Shown: positions 14,000-23,377, numbered from the stretch's first letter. The stretch: DNA of 48,539 bases from an uncultured bacterium (GCA_949297275.1 CASFQR010000014.1:1-48539), one strand, 5' to 3'. Translations and numbers: made by a program. The notes: generated from the letters alone by a model not told the origin.

Positions 14000-15682
14000 A
14001 TGAACGCATTATCCCCTATTTCTATTTATGCACTTGGCGGTTTATGCGAAGTGGGTAAAAATACTTATTGTTTTGAAAGTGATACTGGCTTAATTATTAT
14101 CGATGCTGGGGTATTATTCCCCGAGGCCGGTTTACCTGGTGTTAATTATGTAATTCCAGATTACACCAAGTTGCGCAATTCCCGTCAAAAAGTTCGTGCT
14201 CTTTTTATCACACATGGTCATGAAGACCATATCGGTGGTATTCCTTTTTTGATTCAAAATTTATATATCCCAATTATTTATGCCTCCAAATTAGCCGCGG
14301 CAATGATCCGTGCGAAATTGGATGATATGCATATTAAAGAGAATACGCGCATTGTCGAAATAGATTCAAATAGTGTGATTAATGTCGATCAATTTAAAGT
14401 GACTTTCTTCCGCGTCACCCATTCAATTCCTGATGCTTTCGGGATTTGTGTTGATACTCCGCAAGGGAGAATCGTTCATACCGGCGATTTTAAAATTGAT
14501 TTAACACCAGTTGGTCAAGAAATGGAAATTAATAAGATTTCTCGCTTAGGGGATGAGGGCGTAGATTTATTATTAAGCGATTCCACTAATGCGGAAATTG
14601 AAGGCTATACTCCGAGTGAAAAATCAGTAGTTAGAGCCATTAGAGAATTATTTGATGAGACGCAAGGTCGCTTTATTTTATCAACCTTTTCTTCAAATTT
14701 ATCACGCATTCAACAAGTTGCCGAGGTAGCGGTTGAAAATAATCGCAAGATTGCAATCGTTGGTCGCAGCATGGAATCAGCTGTTGAAATTGCTCGCGAT
14801 TATGGTTATTTAAAAATCCCTGATTCCGCGATTATTGATGTTAGTGAAATCAATAAATATAAACCAGTCGAATTATGCATTTTATGCACAGGTAGTCAAG
14901 GTGAACCAATGGCCGCTTTATCAAAGATGGCAAATGGTGAACATAAATCAGTTTCAATTATTCCAGGTGATACGGTAGTTTTATCTTCAAGCGCGATTCC
15001 AGGTAATGGCGTCATGATTGAAAAATTAGTTAATTTATTAGTGCGTCGCGGGGCGGATGTTGTCACTAATTCAATCTTTTTCTCGGTGCACGCTTCTGGT
15101 CACCCATCTAAACAAGAATTACGACTAATGTTAAAACTAACGCGGCCAAAATATTTTATGCCCATCCATGGAGAATATCGCATGTTAAAAGAACATGGTC
15201 GCATCGCTGAATCATTAGGGATGGATAAAGAAAATATCTTCATTATGGATAATGGTGATTCAATCATCTTATATAATCATAAAATTAGACTTGGCCCCCA
15301 CTATCAGGCGGATGCAATTTATATTGATGGAAATGACATTAATGGGATCGGCGCTCCGGTGATTAAAGATCGCGCAATTTTAAAAGATGATGGCTTGATT
15401 GCTGTCTTTGTCGGAATCGATTCAAAAACAAATAAAATTATTGTTCCTTTAGAAATTAAAACTAAGGGTTATATTTATCAAAATACTAAAGATTTAGAAC
15501 AAATTAAATATATTGCTAATAAAGCTTTATTAGAATCGCTCAATAAACCAAATGTGACTTTTTCTGATATTAAAAAGACAATTAAATTAAATGTTTCTTA
15601 TTTCGTTACAAAGAAAACTGAACGTAATCCCATGGTAATACCTGTAATCATGGATCAAAACTATGTTGATATTAGCAAGTAA
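14000..15682 (+). CDS. rnj: Ribonuclease J
   Basis: Metallo-beta-lactamase/beta-CASP nuclease that matures and degrades RNA (5'-3' exo and endo activity). About 560 aa. The N-terminal GGLCEVGKNTYCFE, the metal motif THGHEDHIGG (HxHxDH), HTGDFKID and the C-terminal HASGHPSKQEL and MPIHGEYRML motifs are all present. The start is ATG at 14000 after AAAGGAGG; a TTG at 13982 precedes that ribosome binding site and is excluded. The 3' end overlaps maf by 20 nt. Confidence 0.95.
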   Translation: MNALSPISIYALGGLCEVGKNTYCFESDTGLIIIDAGVLFPEAGLPGVNYVIPDYTKLRNSRQKVRALFITHGHEDHIGGIPFLIQNLYIPIIYASKLAAAMIRAKLDDMHIKENTRIVEIDSNSVINVDQFKVTFFRVTHSIPDAFGICVDTPQGRIVHTGDFKIDLTPVGQEMEINKISRLGDEGVDLLLSDSTNAEIEGYTPSEKSVVRAIRELFDETQGRFILSTFSSNLSRIQQVAEVAVENNRKIAIVGRSMESAVEIARDYGYLKIPDSAIIDVSEINKYKPVELCILCTGSQGEPMAALSKMANGEHKSVSIIPGDTVVLSSSAIPGNGVMIEKLVNLLVRRGADVVTNSIFFSVHASGHPSKQELRLMLKLTRPKYFMPIHGEYRMLKEHGRIAESLGMDKENIFIMDNGDSIILYNHKIRLGPHYQADAIYIDGNDINGIGAPVIKDRAILKDDGLIAVFVGIDSKTNKIIVPLEIKTKGYIYQNTKDLEQIKYIANKALLESLNKPNVTFSDIKKTIKLNVSYFVTKKTERNPMVIPVIMDQNYVDISK

Positions 15683-16223
15683 TTCGCCGCGTCGAAAAGA
15701 TTTATTAACAAAAATTGTTCAAGAACCTTTTGTAATAATTCCTTCGCATATTGATGAATCTTTATTAAAAACAAGTCCAAATAATTTAGCGAAAGAATTA
15801 AGTAAATTAAAAGCCTATGATGTTTTTGAAAAACATCCGAGTGACAAAGTCTTAAGCTGTGATACCATCGTTATTTTTCAAAATGAGATTTTTGGTAAAC
15901 CCCATTCTAAAGCCGAAGCAAAAAGGATGTTAAAAGCTTTATCAAATAATCATCATATCGTCATCAGTGCTTATACTTTTATTTCCAAAGAGGTTGAAAT
16001 TACTCGCAGTGTTAAAACTGTTGTTTATTTTAACGAATTAAGTGACGAATTAATTGATAAATACCTAGCAAGTGGCTCACCGATGGATAAAGCTGGGGCT
16101 TATGGTATCCAAGATCAAGAATTTCCGTTAGTCAAAAAGATAGAAGGTAGCCTAAATAATGTAATCGGCTTACCAACTGAAGATATTATTCAACATTTGG
16201 GACATTATATTGCTTTAAAATAG
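15663..16223 (+). CDS. maf: Maf-family nucleoside triphosphate pyrophosphatase
   Basis: House-cleaning enzyme that hydrolyses non-canonical or excess nucleoside triphosphates to monophosphates. 186 aa. The signature ILASNSPRRKDLL starts the protein, CDTIVIF and DKAGAYGIQ follow. It overlaps rnj in another frame, so translation is probably coupled. Stop TAG. Confidence 0.93.
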   Translation: MLILASNSPRRKDLLTKIVQEPFVIIPSHIDESLLKTSPNNLAKELSKLKAYDVFEKHPSDKVLSCDTIVIFQNEIFGKPHSKAEAKRMLKALSNNHHIVISAYTFISKEVEITRSVKTVVYFNELSDELIDKYLASGSPMDKAGAYGIQDQEFPLVKKIEGSLNNVIGLPTEDIIQHLGHYIALK

Positions 16224-16605
16224 CTGCGATATTTTGATTATCTAAACCGAGTAAAGCAACTTTCTGGGACATTTTAATAAAAGAAGTTACTCCGACATTT
16301 TTTATTGTTTCACAATTAAATAAATCAACATCTTTGAGATAAAGATATAAGCGATTACCTTTAATTTGATAAGAAGTAATGTTTTCTAAACCACCTAAAG
16401 AGGCAAAAAATAATTCATCGTTAAAAGAAGCAGATGTTTCCTTAGTTTCTTTAGGACTATTTTTCTTATTTGTGACAAAATTTACAATTAATAATATTGT
16501 CACGACAATTAAAATAATTAAGGCAATGCCTAAGGCAAGATAGAAGGCATATTGTCTTAAGAAACTATTGATGGAATTTTCTGGAGAAGCACTAAACAAA
16601 TTCAT
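16186..16605 (-). CDS. Membrane-anchored degenerate PTS EIIB-like protein
   Basis: About 139 aa. One membrane helix lies at residues ~18-43 (FYLALGIALIILIVVTILLIV). The rest follows the glucose-type EIIB fold: SLGGLENITSYQIKGNRLYLYLKD, then GVTSFIKMSQKVALLGLDNQNIAAI, matching the family's GGxxNI...C-TRLR...D...G......Q...G pattern. The phosphorylated Cys before TRL is missing (KGNRLYLYL), so it cannot accept phosphate the normal way. I take the ATG at 16605; a longer frame to 16683 would run into the divergent CYTH gene. The 3' end overlaps maf. It may bind a regulator or sense a sugar phosphate. Confidence 0.65.
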   Translation of the reverse strand: MNLFSASPENSINSFLRQYAFYLALGIALIILIVVTILLIVNFVTNKKNSPKETKETSASFNDELFFASLGGLENITSYQIKGNRLYLYLKDVDLFNCETIKNVGVTSFIKMSQKVALLGLDNQNIAAILKQYNVPNVE

Positions 16606-16639
16606 ATTAGTATGATAACATATTAGCGAGGTAAAGAAA

Positions 16640-17209
16640 ATGTCTACAAATGTCGAAATTGAAAGTAAGGCTCTCGTGAGCAACGAAGAATATTCTCGCT
16701 TATATAACCACTATTTACCATTAGCGAGCAAAGCTCCTTATACTCAAACTAATTATTATATTGATACGAAAGATTTCGCCTTAAGAAAAGATGATTCTGG
16801 TTTAAGAATTCGCGAAAGTAAGGGTTATACTTTAACATTAAAAGTTCCGTTATCTTATGGTTTATTAGAAAAGAATCAAGATATCGATGAACAACAATTT
16901 TTAGCAATGCGTAATCAAAATAAATTACCTGATGGTGATATTAAAGACTTCTTAATTATGCTAGGTTATCGTATTGAAGATTTCATTATCTTTGCTGAAT
17001 TAACGACAAAAAGATTAGATTATCGCTATAAAAGTTCCCTACTTTCAATCGATATGAATACTTATAATGGCAAAGTCGATTATGAAATTGAAATGGAAGA
17101 TTCTTCACCGCGCATTGCTCGCGAACATCTCATTGAAGTTTTAGCAGAACAAAATATTCCGTTTAAAGAAAATAAAAAATCAAAGATTCTACGAGCGAGC
17201 GAAAAATAA
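16640..17209 (+). CDS. CYTH domain protein
   Basis: 189 aa. The N-terminal VEIESKAL contains the ExExK signature of the CYTH tunnel fold, and alternating basic and acidic strands follow (GLRIRESKGYTLTLKVP, DYEIEMED). Family members bind triphosphates and act as thiamine triphosphatase, inorganic triphosphatase or adenylate cyclase. The Bacillus YjbK-type homologues have no settled role. GCGAGG gives a ribosome binding site. It is convergent with spx. Confidence 0.85.
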   Translation: MSTNVEIESKALVSNEEYSRLYNHYLPLASKAPYTQTNYYIDTKDFALRKDDSGLRIRESKGYTLTLKVPLSYGLLEKNQDIDEQQFLAMRNQNKLPDGDIKDFLIMLGYRIEDFIIFAELTTKRLDYRYKSSLLSIDMNTYNGKVDYEIEMEDSSPRIAREHLIEVLAEQNIPFKENKKSKILRASEK

Positions 17210-17212
17210 AAA

Positions 17213-17689
17213 TTAATTCTCTTTCTTATTTTCTGTTTTTGATAAATCGTCCGGTGCGACGATTTTATCTTTTATATGTTCACAATTCGCGTAATTTTCA
17301 CAGTGTTCAGGTGAACAATAAAGGTCCGCTAAGCGTCTAGCGCGCGGAATGAAGGTACGGATTTCTTCCGAATTATATCCAACTTGAATGCGGCGATCAT
17401 CGACCATAATTGGTCGCTTTAAAATGGAAGGATTTTTTTGAATGAATTTAATCATCTCATTTAAAGTCATATCTTCAACATTGACATGTTGCTCTTTAAT
17501 GATTTTAGAGCGTGTCGAAATAATATCTTCGGTGCCATTTTCAGATTTAGTGAGCATATCTTTTAATTCGTTTTCATCTAAAATAGCGTTAAAGATATTT
17601 CTTTCTTTATAAGGAATTTTTTGTTCATCAAACCATTTTTTAACCTTTCGGCAGCTTGAACAACTTGGAGAAACATATATTTTAATCAT
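17213..17689 (-). CDS. spx: Spx/ArsC-family redox regulator
   Basis: 158 aa, with the N-terminal redox motif CSSC at residues 10-13 (SPSCSSCRKVKKWFDEQ) and the family core IISTRSKIIKE, ILKRPIMVDDRRIQVGYN. Spx binds the RNA polymerase alpha C-terminal domain under thiol stress. It is slightly longer than Bacillus Spx because of a Cys-containing tail (YCSPEHCENYANCEH), an unusual extension. A TATAAT promoter lies at about 17715-17720 on the minus strand, overlapping the divergent trpS promoter. Confidence 0.85.
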   Translation of the reverse strand: MIKIYVSPSCSSCRKVKKWFDEQKIPYKERNIFNAILDENELKDMLTKSENGTEDIISTRSKIIKEQHVNVEDMTLNEMIKFIQKNPSILKRPIMVDDRRIQVGYNSEEIRTFIPRARRLADLYCSPEHCENYANCEHIKDKIVAPDDLSKTENKKEN

Positions 17690-17708
17690 CGTAAGTAGCC
17701 CCTAAACA

Positions 17709-17737
17709 TTGACATTATAGCACAAAATCACTAACAT
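17709..17737 (+). promoter_or_regulatory. Promoter of trpS
   Basis: TTGACA, 17-nt spacer, TAACAT. The -10 ends only 9 nt before the ATG, leaving room for a leader of 2-4 nt and no ribosome binding site or T-box. Confidence 0.6.
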
Positions 17738-17746
17738 AATAACGCT

Positions 17747-18733
17747 ATGAAACGTTATTTAAGTGCGATTAAACCTACAGGAAGATTAACTCTTGGAAAT
17801 TATATTGGAGCGATTAAACAATTTGTCTCTTTAATGAATGATGGCGAAATGATTTTATTTGTCGCTGATTTACATTCATTAACATTACCAATTGATCCCG
17901 TTGAATTAAGAAATAACAGCCGCAATATCGTAGCTTATTATTTGGCAGCTGGTTTAGATCCAAATAAAATTCGTGTCTTTTTACAAAGTGAAGTGCATGA
18001 ACATTCTGAATTAGCAATCATTTTGCAAAATTATTTATATATGGGCGAATTAGCCCGCATGACGCAATTTAAAGATAAAACCCAAAAGATGAATAATGAA
18101 GCGATTGGCTTAGGTATATTTACTTACCCAGTTTTAATGGCAGCCGATATCGTACTTTATGATACTGACTATGTGCCAGTTGGCGAAGACCAAGTACAAC
18201 ATGTTGAAATTACCCGTGATTTAGTCCACCGCTTCAATAAGCGTTATGGCGAAATCTTAAAGATGCCACGCGCTTTAATTAGACAAAACGGCGCGCGAAT
18301 TATGTCGCTATCTGACCCCACGAAAAAAATGTCTAAATCCGATCCTAAAGGCGATATCTTTCTCGATGATGATTTAAAAATAATCAATAAAAAAATTATG
18401 TCAGCCGTTACCGATTTAGATACCCATGTTCATTATGATGAGGCTAATAAACCAGGCATCTCTAATTTAATGACGATTTATAGTGCTTTGACCAATAAAT
18501 CAATAACGGACATCGAAGAACAATTTAGTGGCAAAATGTATGGGGAATTTAAAAAAGAGGTTGCCCGCGTCGTCACCGAAGAAATCGCTAAACTCCAAGC
18601 AAGATATCAAGAAATCATTCAAACTGGTTTAGTTGATAAAGTGTTAAAAGAAGGAAAAGAATACGCGAGTGAAATAGCCGCTAAAACGCTCAAAAGAGTA
18701 CAAGAGGCGATTGGATTATATCGATATGAATAA
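17747..18733 (+). CDS. trpS: Tryptophanyl-tRNA synthetase
   Basis: Class I synthetase charging tRNA-Trp. 328 aa, normal length. The HIGH-equivalent is TLGNYIG in SAIKPTGRLTLGNYIG, and KMSKSDP is the KMSKS loop. PVGEDQVQHVEITRDL is the tryptophan-binding segment. No Shine-Dalgarno precedes the ATG (aataacgct). The 3' end overlaps the start of the next gene. Confidence 0.96.
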   Translation: MKRYLSAIKPTGRLTLGNYIGAIKQFVSLMNDGEMILFVADLHSLTLPIDPVELRNNSRNIVAYYLAAGLDPNKIRVFLQSEVHEHSELAIILQNYLYMGELARMTQFKDKTQKMNNEAIGLGIFTYPVLMAADIVLYDTDYVPVGEDQVQHVEITRDLVHRFNKRYGEILKMPRALIRQNGARIMSLSDPTKKMSKSDPKGDIFLDDDLKIINKKIMSAVTDLDTHVHYDEANKPGISNLMTIYSALTNKSITDIEEQFSGKMYGEFKKEVARVVTEEIAKLQARYQEIIQTGLVDKVLKEGKEYASEIAAKTLKRVQEAIGLYRYE

Positions 18734-19538
18734 ATATCTTATCTCGATAGATTTAGACGGCACCTTACTTAACGATCAAAAAAAGATAAGTAAAAAGAAT
18801 TTAGAATATTTACAACAATTAGATCGGCGTGGTCATTTAGTAGTTATTGCAACCGGTAGACCTTTAAGCTGGGTTAAAGAATATTATCAAGAATTAAATT
18901 TAAATTCTCCAATCGTCTGTTTTAATGGTTCCTTAATTAAAGAGAGAGATGAAAGTTCTTATCCGAGTGTTTATCGCTATTTCCCTAAAGAATTAATTTA
19001 TCAAATTTGGGATAAAATTTACCCTTATGCTGAAAACATTTTAATGCAAAACGAAAAGAAACTTTATCAACTTAAAGATGATCCTTTTTTATCATTTTAT
19101 CCTTGGGTAAAGAAATTTTTAGAAGATTACGAAATCATTACTGGCGATATTTATCAAACCTTAAATAGTGATCCTTTGACGATTTTAATTCGTTTAAAAG
19201 CTAATTATGATCAAAAATTAATTTTAAGATTAATCAATGAATTAAATTTAAATATCGGCGTACGATTTTGGGAAGAAGCTCCCTATATGGAAATTTATTA
19301 TAATGATATTTCAAAATATAGTGCTTTAATGGAAGTTGCAAAGCGTTATGAGATTAAAAAAGAAAATATTGTCGCCCTTGGCGATTCTTCTAACGATATT
19401 GAAATGATGAAATACGCCTCAATTTCAATTGCTATGCTAAACGGCAATAAAGAAATTCAAAAATTAGCAACCAAAATATCTAAATACGATAATAATCACG
19501 ATGGTGTTTATTATGCTTTAAAGGAAATTTTTAATTAA
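18726..19538 (+). CDS. Cof-type HAD phosphatase
   Basis: About 270 aa, HAD class IIB hydrolase. Motif I is ISIDLDGTLLND near the N-terminus, motif II is VIATGR, and motif IV is ALGDSSNDIEMM. These enzymes dephosphorylate sugar phosphates or flavins; the substrate is not predictable. Its ATG overlaps the trpS stop; a TTG at 18711 lies too close to AAGAGGCG to be used. It overlaps the following convergent gene by 8 nt. Confidence 0.85.
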   Translation: MNKYLISIDLDGTLLNDQKKISKKNLEYLQQLDRRGHLVVIATGRPLSWVKEYYQELNLNSPIVCFNGSLIKERDESSYPSVYRYFPKELIYQIWDKIYPYAENILMQNEKKLYQLKDDPFLSFYPWVKKFLEDYEIITGDIYQTLNSDPLTILIRLKANYDQKLILRLINELNLNIGVRFWEEAPYMEIYYNDISKYSALMEVAKRYEIKKENIVALGDSSNDIEMMKYASISIAMLNGNKEIQKLATKISKYDNNHDGVYYALKEIFN

Positions 19539-20523
19539 ATCTTGAAGATTTGCAGTCTTTTTCTTCCAATTCCGCGATAATTTTTGCTTTATTCAATGGC
19601 AATTTAGCAATGAAATCTTGTCCACTTAAATAAGATAAAAAGCCTTTAATTTCACCAAAGGAAATTTTATAAGCATGCAAAAATTGATAATCTAATTTAT
19701 ATTGATTCTGCAATTTTTTATTTAAAGCAAAATCGCCATATTTTTCATCCCCTAAGATTGGATTATTAATATGCGACAAGGTGACACGAATTTGATGAGT
19801 GCGGCCAGTTAATAAAGTTGCTTCAATCAAAGAATAATCTTGAAAGATTTTAATCGTTTTAAAGAAGGTAGAGGCCTCTTTAGCGTACTCCTTATTATCG
19901 ACATACATTTTATTTTCATTAGTGTTTTTCACTAAATTAATAGTTACGATACCTTCTTGAGATAATTTACCTTTAATTAAAGCAAGATAAGTTTTTTTTA
20001 AAAGGGTTTTATCGTTTATTAAGGCGAGCACCTCTTCTAAGGCGCGGTAATTTTTCGCAAACATTGTTAGCCCACTAGTGTTGCGATCTAGACGATGAAT
20101 CAAAGCAGGTTTAAAAATAGAAACATTAGGTTGATATTCGCCTTTAAAATATAAATAATTTAACACTTGATTGATGAGAGTATTACTCTTTTCGTTTTGG
20201 TCGCCATGAACTAAAACTCCGGCAGGCTTATTAATAAATAAGAGATTTTCATCTTCATAAATAATTTCATAAGGAAGATTGATTTTCTTCAAGGTTTGTG
20301 AATTTTGCTTAAATTCAGCTAATTTATCATCATTAATAAAGATATTAATTACATCATTTTCACTTAAAAGATAATTTTCTTTCACCCAATGGCCATTAAC
20401 TTTAATATCTTTTTTGCGGAAAGTTTTATATAAAAAATTCTTTGGCATTGCTGGGTATAATTTGAAAAGATATTTATCGATTCGCTGTTTAGCGTCTAAA
20501 TGATTAACCACAACTACTTTCAT
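19531..20523 (-). CDS. RluA/RluD-family pseudouridine synthase
   Basis: About 330 aa. An N-terminal S4 RNA-binding domain (QRIDKYLFKLYPAMPKNF) is followed by the pseudouridine synthase domain with catalytic Asp in HRLDRNTSGLTMF and TGRTHQIRVTLSHI near the C-terminus. It would modify uridines in large-subunit rRNA; the exact site cannot be assigned between RluC- and RluD-like targets. I take the ATG at 20523. Confidence 0.9.
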   Translation of the reverse strand: MKVVVVNHLDAKQRIDKYLFKLYPAMPKNFLYKTFRKKDIKVNGHWVKENYLLSENDVINIFINDDKLAEFKQNSQTLKKINLPYEIIYEDENLLFINKPAGVLVHGDQNEKSNTLINQVLNYLYFKGEYQPNVSIFKPALIHRLDRNTSGLTMFAKNYRALEEVLALINDKTLLKKTYLALIKGKLSQEGIVTINLVKNTNENKMYVDNKEYAKEASTFFKTIKIFQDYSLIEATLLTGRTHQIRVTLSHINNPILGDEKYGDFALNKKLQNQYKLDYQFLHAYKISFGEIKGFLSYLSGQDFIAKLPLNKAKIIAELEEKDCKSSRFN

Positions 20524-20591
20524 CAAAAATGATTTTAATCTTCAGAGCATAAAAAGGCAAAATTATTCTTTATTTAATCGTTTGATTAAGA

Positions 20592-20597
20592 TATAAT
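20592..20597 (+). promoter_or_regulatory. -10 element of tRNA-Ser(GGA)
   Basis: TATAAT 13 nt before the mature 5' end. The -35 is weak (T-rich sequence around 20569-20574). Confidence 0.5.
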
Positions 20598-20609
20598 TTA
20601 ACGCGATGC

Positions 20610-20700
20610 GGAGGTCTACCCAAGTGGTTGAAGGGGCGGGCTTGGAAAGCTCGTAGGCTTGTAAAAGGGCGCTAGAGTTCGAATCTCTAGACCTCCGCCA
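20610..20700 (+). tRNA. tRNA-Ser(GGA)
   Basis: A 91-nt class II tRNA. Acceptor GGAGGTC pairs with GACCTCC, followed by G and CCA. The loop TTGGAAA carries GGA and reads UCC and UCU. Long variable arm, TTCGAAT T-loop. Confidence 0.95.
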
Positions 20701-20711
20701 GATTTGTACGA

Positions 20712-20758
20712 ATGTCTGATACAAACTTAGAACTTCTAAGGGTGTGCAGATTTTTTTA
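20712..20758 (+). terminator. Terminator of tRNA-Ser(GGA)
   Basis: An inner hairpin CTTAGA-act-TCTAAG sits inside a possible outer TCTG/CAGA stem and is followed by seven T. Confidence 0.6.
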
Positions 20759-21072
20759 TTTTATCCGATAGATACGCACTTTTTAAAATAACATCGCGGA
20801 GTAACTTATCATAAGGTGAAGAAATTTATCATTTTTAAGAGCCAAGTTTAAACGGCGCAAAGCTTTTGAAGAAGTCTAATGCATACCCCTCGCAAATTCA
20901 TTATATTTTAGTCATATTCACTAATGAGTTGAACAAAAGCAAAATTTAATATTTTATGTAAAATCCATGAATTTTTACAAAATTAAATCTCTTTTATATT
21001 TAATATTTAAATAAAAAATAAGTAAAAATTCTTATCTTTAACTAATCTTTTCAAAGGATAATTTTATATTTC
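20759..21072. other. Non-coding stretch upstream of the LRR lipoprotein
   Basis: About 310 bp, AT-rich, with no convincing gene, RNA element or repeat. It marks the left edge of a region poorer in CpG than the flanking housekeeping genes. Confidence 0.4.
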
Positions 21073-21100
21073 TTGTTACTTATAAAAAATCCTATATAAT
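21073..21100 (+). promoter_or_regulatory. Promoter of the LRR lipoprotein gene
   Basis: TTGTTA, 16-nt spacer, TATAAT. AAAGGAGAT follows 8-10 nt before the ATG. Confidence 0.65.
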
Positions 21101-21133
21101 CTATCGGATGGAATTTAAAGGAGATTATTATTT

Positions 21134-23377
21134 ATGAAAAATAAAATACACGCATTAATTAAAAGCATATTAATAATAGGTATACCTTCAGCTTTATTAA
21201 TTTCTTGTACCACTAACGATGTTTCTTTAAGTGCAAACACTATTTATTTTTATGATGACACTATTTTGATTGATCAATTAAATACTGCTGGTCATGAGAT
21301 AATTACTTTACCTGATGCACCTTTGAAAGATAATTACGAGTTTAATGGTTGGTATTTTGATAAAAATGTTTGGAGTGTTAAACTAACTGAAGATTATTAT
21401 CAAAATATAAGTTTAACTAGTGATGTAAGTGTTTATGCTTATTATGTAGAAATTGTTGATCCTGTTCCTAATGAATATACAATATCATTTTATGTTGATG
21501 ATGAAATTTATACTACTATTGAAACATCTGGTAATGAAACAATTACTTTACCAGAAGCACCTTTAAAAGATAATTATGAGTTTAAAGGTTGGTATTTTGA
21601 TAAAAATATTTGGAATAATAAACTTAGTGAAGATTATTATCAAAATATAAGTTTAACTAATGATGTAAGTGTTTATGCTTATTATGAAATTATTAATGAT
21701 GTTCCAAAAGAATTTAAAGTTAGTTTTGTCACTAACGGAGGAACTAAGGTAAACGATTTATTAACATCAAGAATTGAAACTGAACCATATACAGAAAAAG
21801 AAGGATATACATTTCTTGGTTGGTATTTAGAAAAAACATTTATCAACAAAATTACATTTCCTTATGACGTTACAAAAGATATTACTTTATATGCAAAATG
21901 GGAAGAAAATGTAACGTCTAGTCTTAATTTTATCGTTGATGAAAATGGTGTATTAACTAATGTTGAAGGTATTAGTGAAAATAATAGTGACATAGAAATT
22001 CCTTCGCATGTTAACAATATAGAGATTAAAGAAATTGGTGACGAAATATTTTTAAACAATATTTATTTAACAAGACTTGTTGTACCAGAAACTGTAAAAA
22101 TAATAGGATATAAAATGTGTTATGGATGTATAAATTTAACTGAGGTTGTTTTATCTAATAATATCACTGTCATTCCTGATTACGCTTTTGAAAATTGCAC
22201 TTCATTAGAAAAAATTAATTTTCCTTCTTCCTTATTGCAAATTCGTTATGATGCTTTTAAAGGAACATGCTTAAAAGAATTTAACGCTCCTAATTCTCTT
22301 AAGGAGATTTGGGATTATGCTTTTAAAGATGCAAAACAATTGACAACTGTTAATTTAAATAATGTCACTAAATTAGGTACGATGTCATTTGAAAATTGTG
22401 AAAAACTTGAAACAATTAATTTACCTAATACTTTAAAAGAAGTTGGGCAAAATGTTTTCAATGGATGTAAAAAACTTGTAAATATCAATATGCCTGATAA
22501 AGCTATTTCAATAAAACATGATATGTTTACTGGAACAGGATTTTATGAGGATATAAATAATTGGGATAACGGCGTTTTATATGTTGATAATTATTTGGTG
22601 TCAATAAATAGTGATTTTATTAAAACTACTCAATACACTGTTAAAGAAGGAACTATTTCAATAGCTAGTAATGCTTTTTTAAATAATGCTCGTAACCTTA
22701 AGACTATAAATTTACCAGAAGGTTTAATAATTATTGGAGAAGAAGCTTTTTATAATTTATATTCATTGAGTCAAATTAATATTCCATCAACAATTAAATC
22801 CATTGGTTATAATGCGTTTGCACAAACAGATATTTATGATAATCAATCATATTGGGTAGATAATGGATTTTATATTGATAATTGGCTTATTAATGTTAAA
22901 AAGGTTTCTTTAAGCGAATTTAACGTTAAAGAAGGCACTATAGGTATTAGTGATGGCAAAGATACTGGTTTATTTCCAACTAAAGCTCAAACAATTACTA
23001 AATTAACTTTACCTTCATCATTAAAATTTATTGGTGAAAGAAGTTTTAAAAGATTAAGAATTAGTGAATTAATTATTCCAAGTGGACTTGAGTCAATAGG
23101 CAAACAAGCTTTTATGTCATGCGCTAGGTTAAGTAGTGTTAATTTAGGCGATTGTACAAATCTAGCTTATATTGGCGATCAAGCATTTAGTGAGGCCATG
23201 ATTAGTGATATTACAATTCCTGAAAGTGTAGTCAATATGGGTGAACTTATCTTTAACAATAATAGCGTTGATTTAACTGTCCATTGCATGGTTAATGAAA
23301 AGCCAAGTGGATGGAATGCTAATTGGAATTTTACCTATAAAGAAAACGTTAAAATTATTGTTGAATGGAATAATTAA
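21134..23377 (+). CDS. Surface lipoprotein with InlB-type repeats and BspA-like leucine-rich repeats
   Basis: 747 aa. The signal sequence ends in the lipobox LISC with lipidation Cys at residue 25. Three Listeria-Bacteroides (InlB B / Flg_new) repeats follow (GWYFDKNVW, GWYFDKNIW, GWYLEKTF), then about ten BspA-type LRRs (for example LKTINLPEGLIIIGEEAF) to the C-terminus. Such proteins are surface adhesins or interaction modules. The first two InlB repeats are nearly identical at DNA level with an offset of exactly 240 bp. The gene has few CpG dinucleotides compared with neighbours, consistent with transfer. The last codons are copied in the tandem duplication that follows. Confidence 0.85.
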   Translation: MKNKIHALIKSILIIGIPSALLISCTTNDVSLSANTIYFYDDTILIDQLNTAGHEIITLPDAPLKDNYEFNGWYFDKNVWSVKLTEDYYQNISLTSDVSVYAYYVEIVDPVPNEYTISFYVDDEIYTTIETSGNETITLPEAPLKDNYEFKGWYFDKNIWNNKLSEDYYQNISLTNDVSVYAYYEIINDVPKEFKVSFVTNGGTKVNDLLTSRIETEPYTEKEGYTFLGWYLEKTFINKITFPYDVTKDITLYAKWEENVTSSLNFIVDENGVLTNVEGISENNSDIEIPSHVNNIEIKEIGDEIFLNNIYLTRLVVPETVKIIGYKMCYGCINLTEVVLSNNITVIPDYAFENCTSLEKINFPSSLLQIRYDAFKGTCLKEFNAPNSLKEIWDYAFKDAKQLTTVNLNNVTKLGTMSFENCEKLETINLPNTLKEVGQNVFNGCKKLVNINMPDKAISIKHDMFTGTGFYEDINNWDNGVLYVDNYLVSINSDFIKTTQYTVKEGTISIASNAFLNNARNLKTINLPEGLIIIGEEAFYNLYSLSQINIPSTIKSIGYNAFAQTDIYDNQSYWVDNGFYIDNWLINVKKVSLSEFNVKEGTIGISDGKDTGLFPTKAQTITKLTLPSSLKFIGERSFKRLRISELIIPSGLESIGKQAFMSCARLSSVNLGDCTNLAYIGDQAFSEAMISDITIPESVVNMGELIFNNNSVDLTVHCMVNEKPSGWNANWNFTYKENVKIIVEWNN
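21302..21686 (+). repeat. Near-identical intragenic duplication (240-bp period)
   Basis: 21302-21446 and 21542-21686 align with few differences and encode the first two InlB-type repeats of the lipoprotein. The similarity suggests recent duplication or gene conversion. Confidence 0.75.

Noticed and set aside
17690-17746. T-box leader for trpS
   Set aside because: Only 57 nt separate spx and trpS and the promoter ends next to the start codon; no specifier loop or T-box sequence fits.
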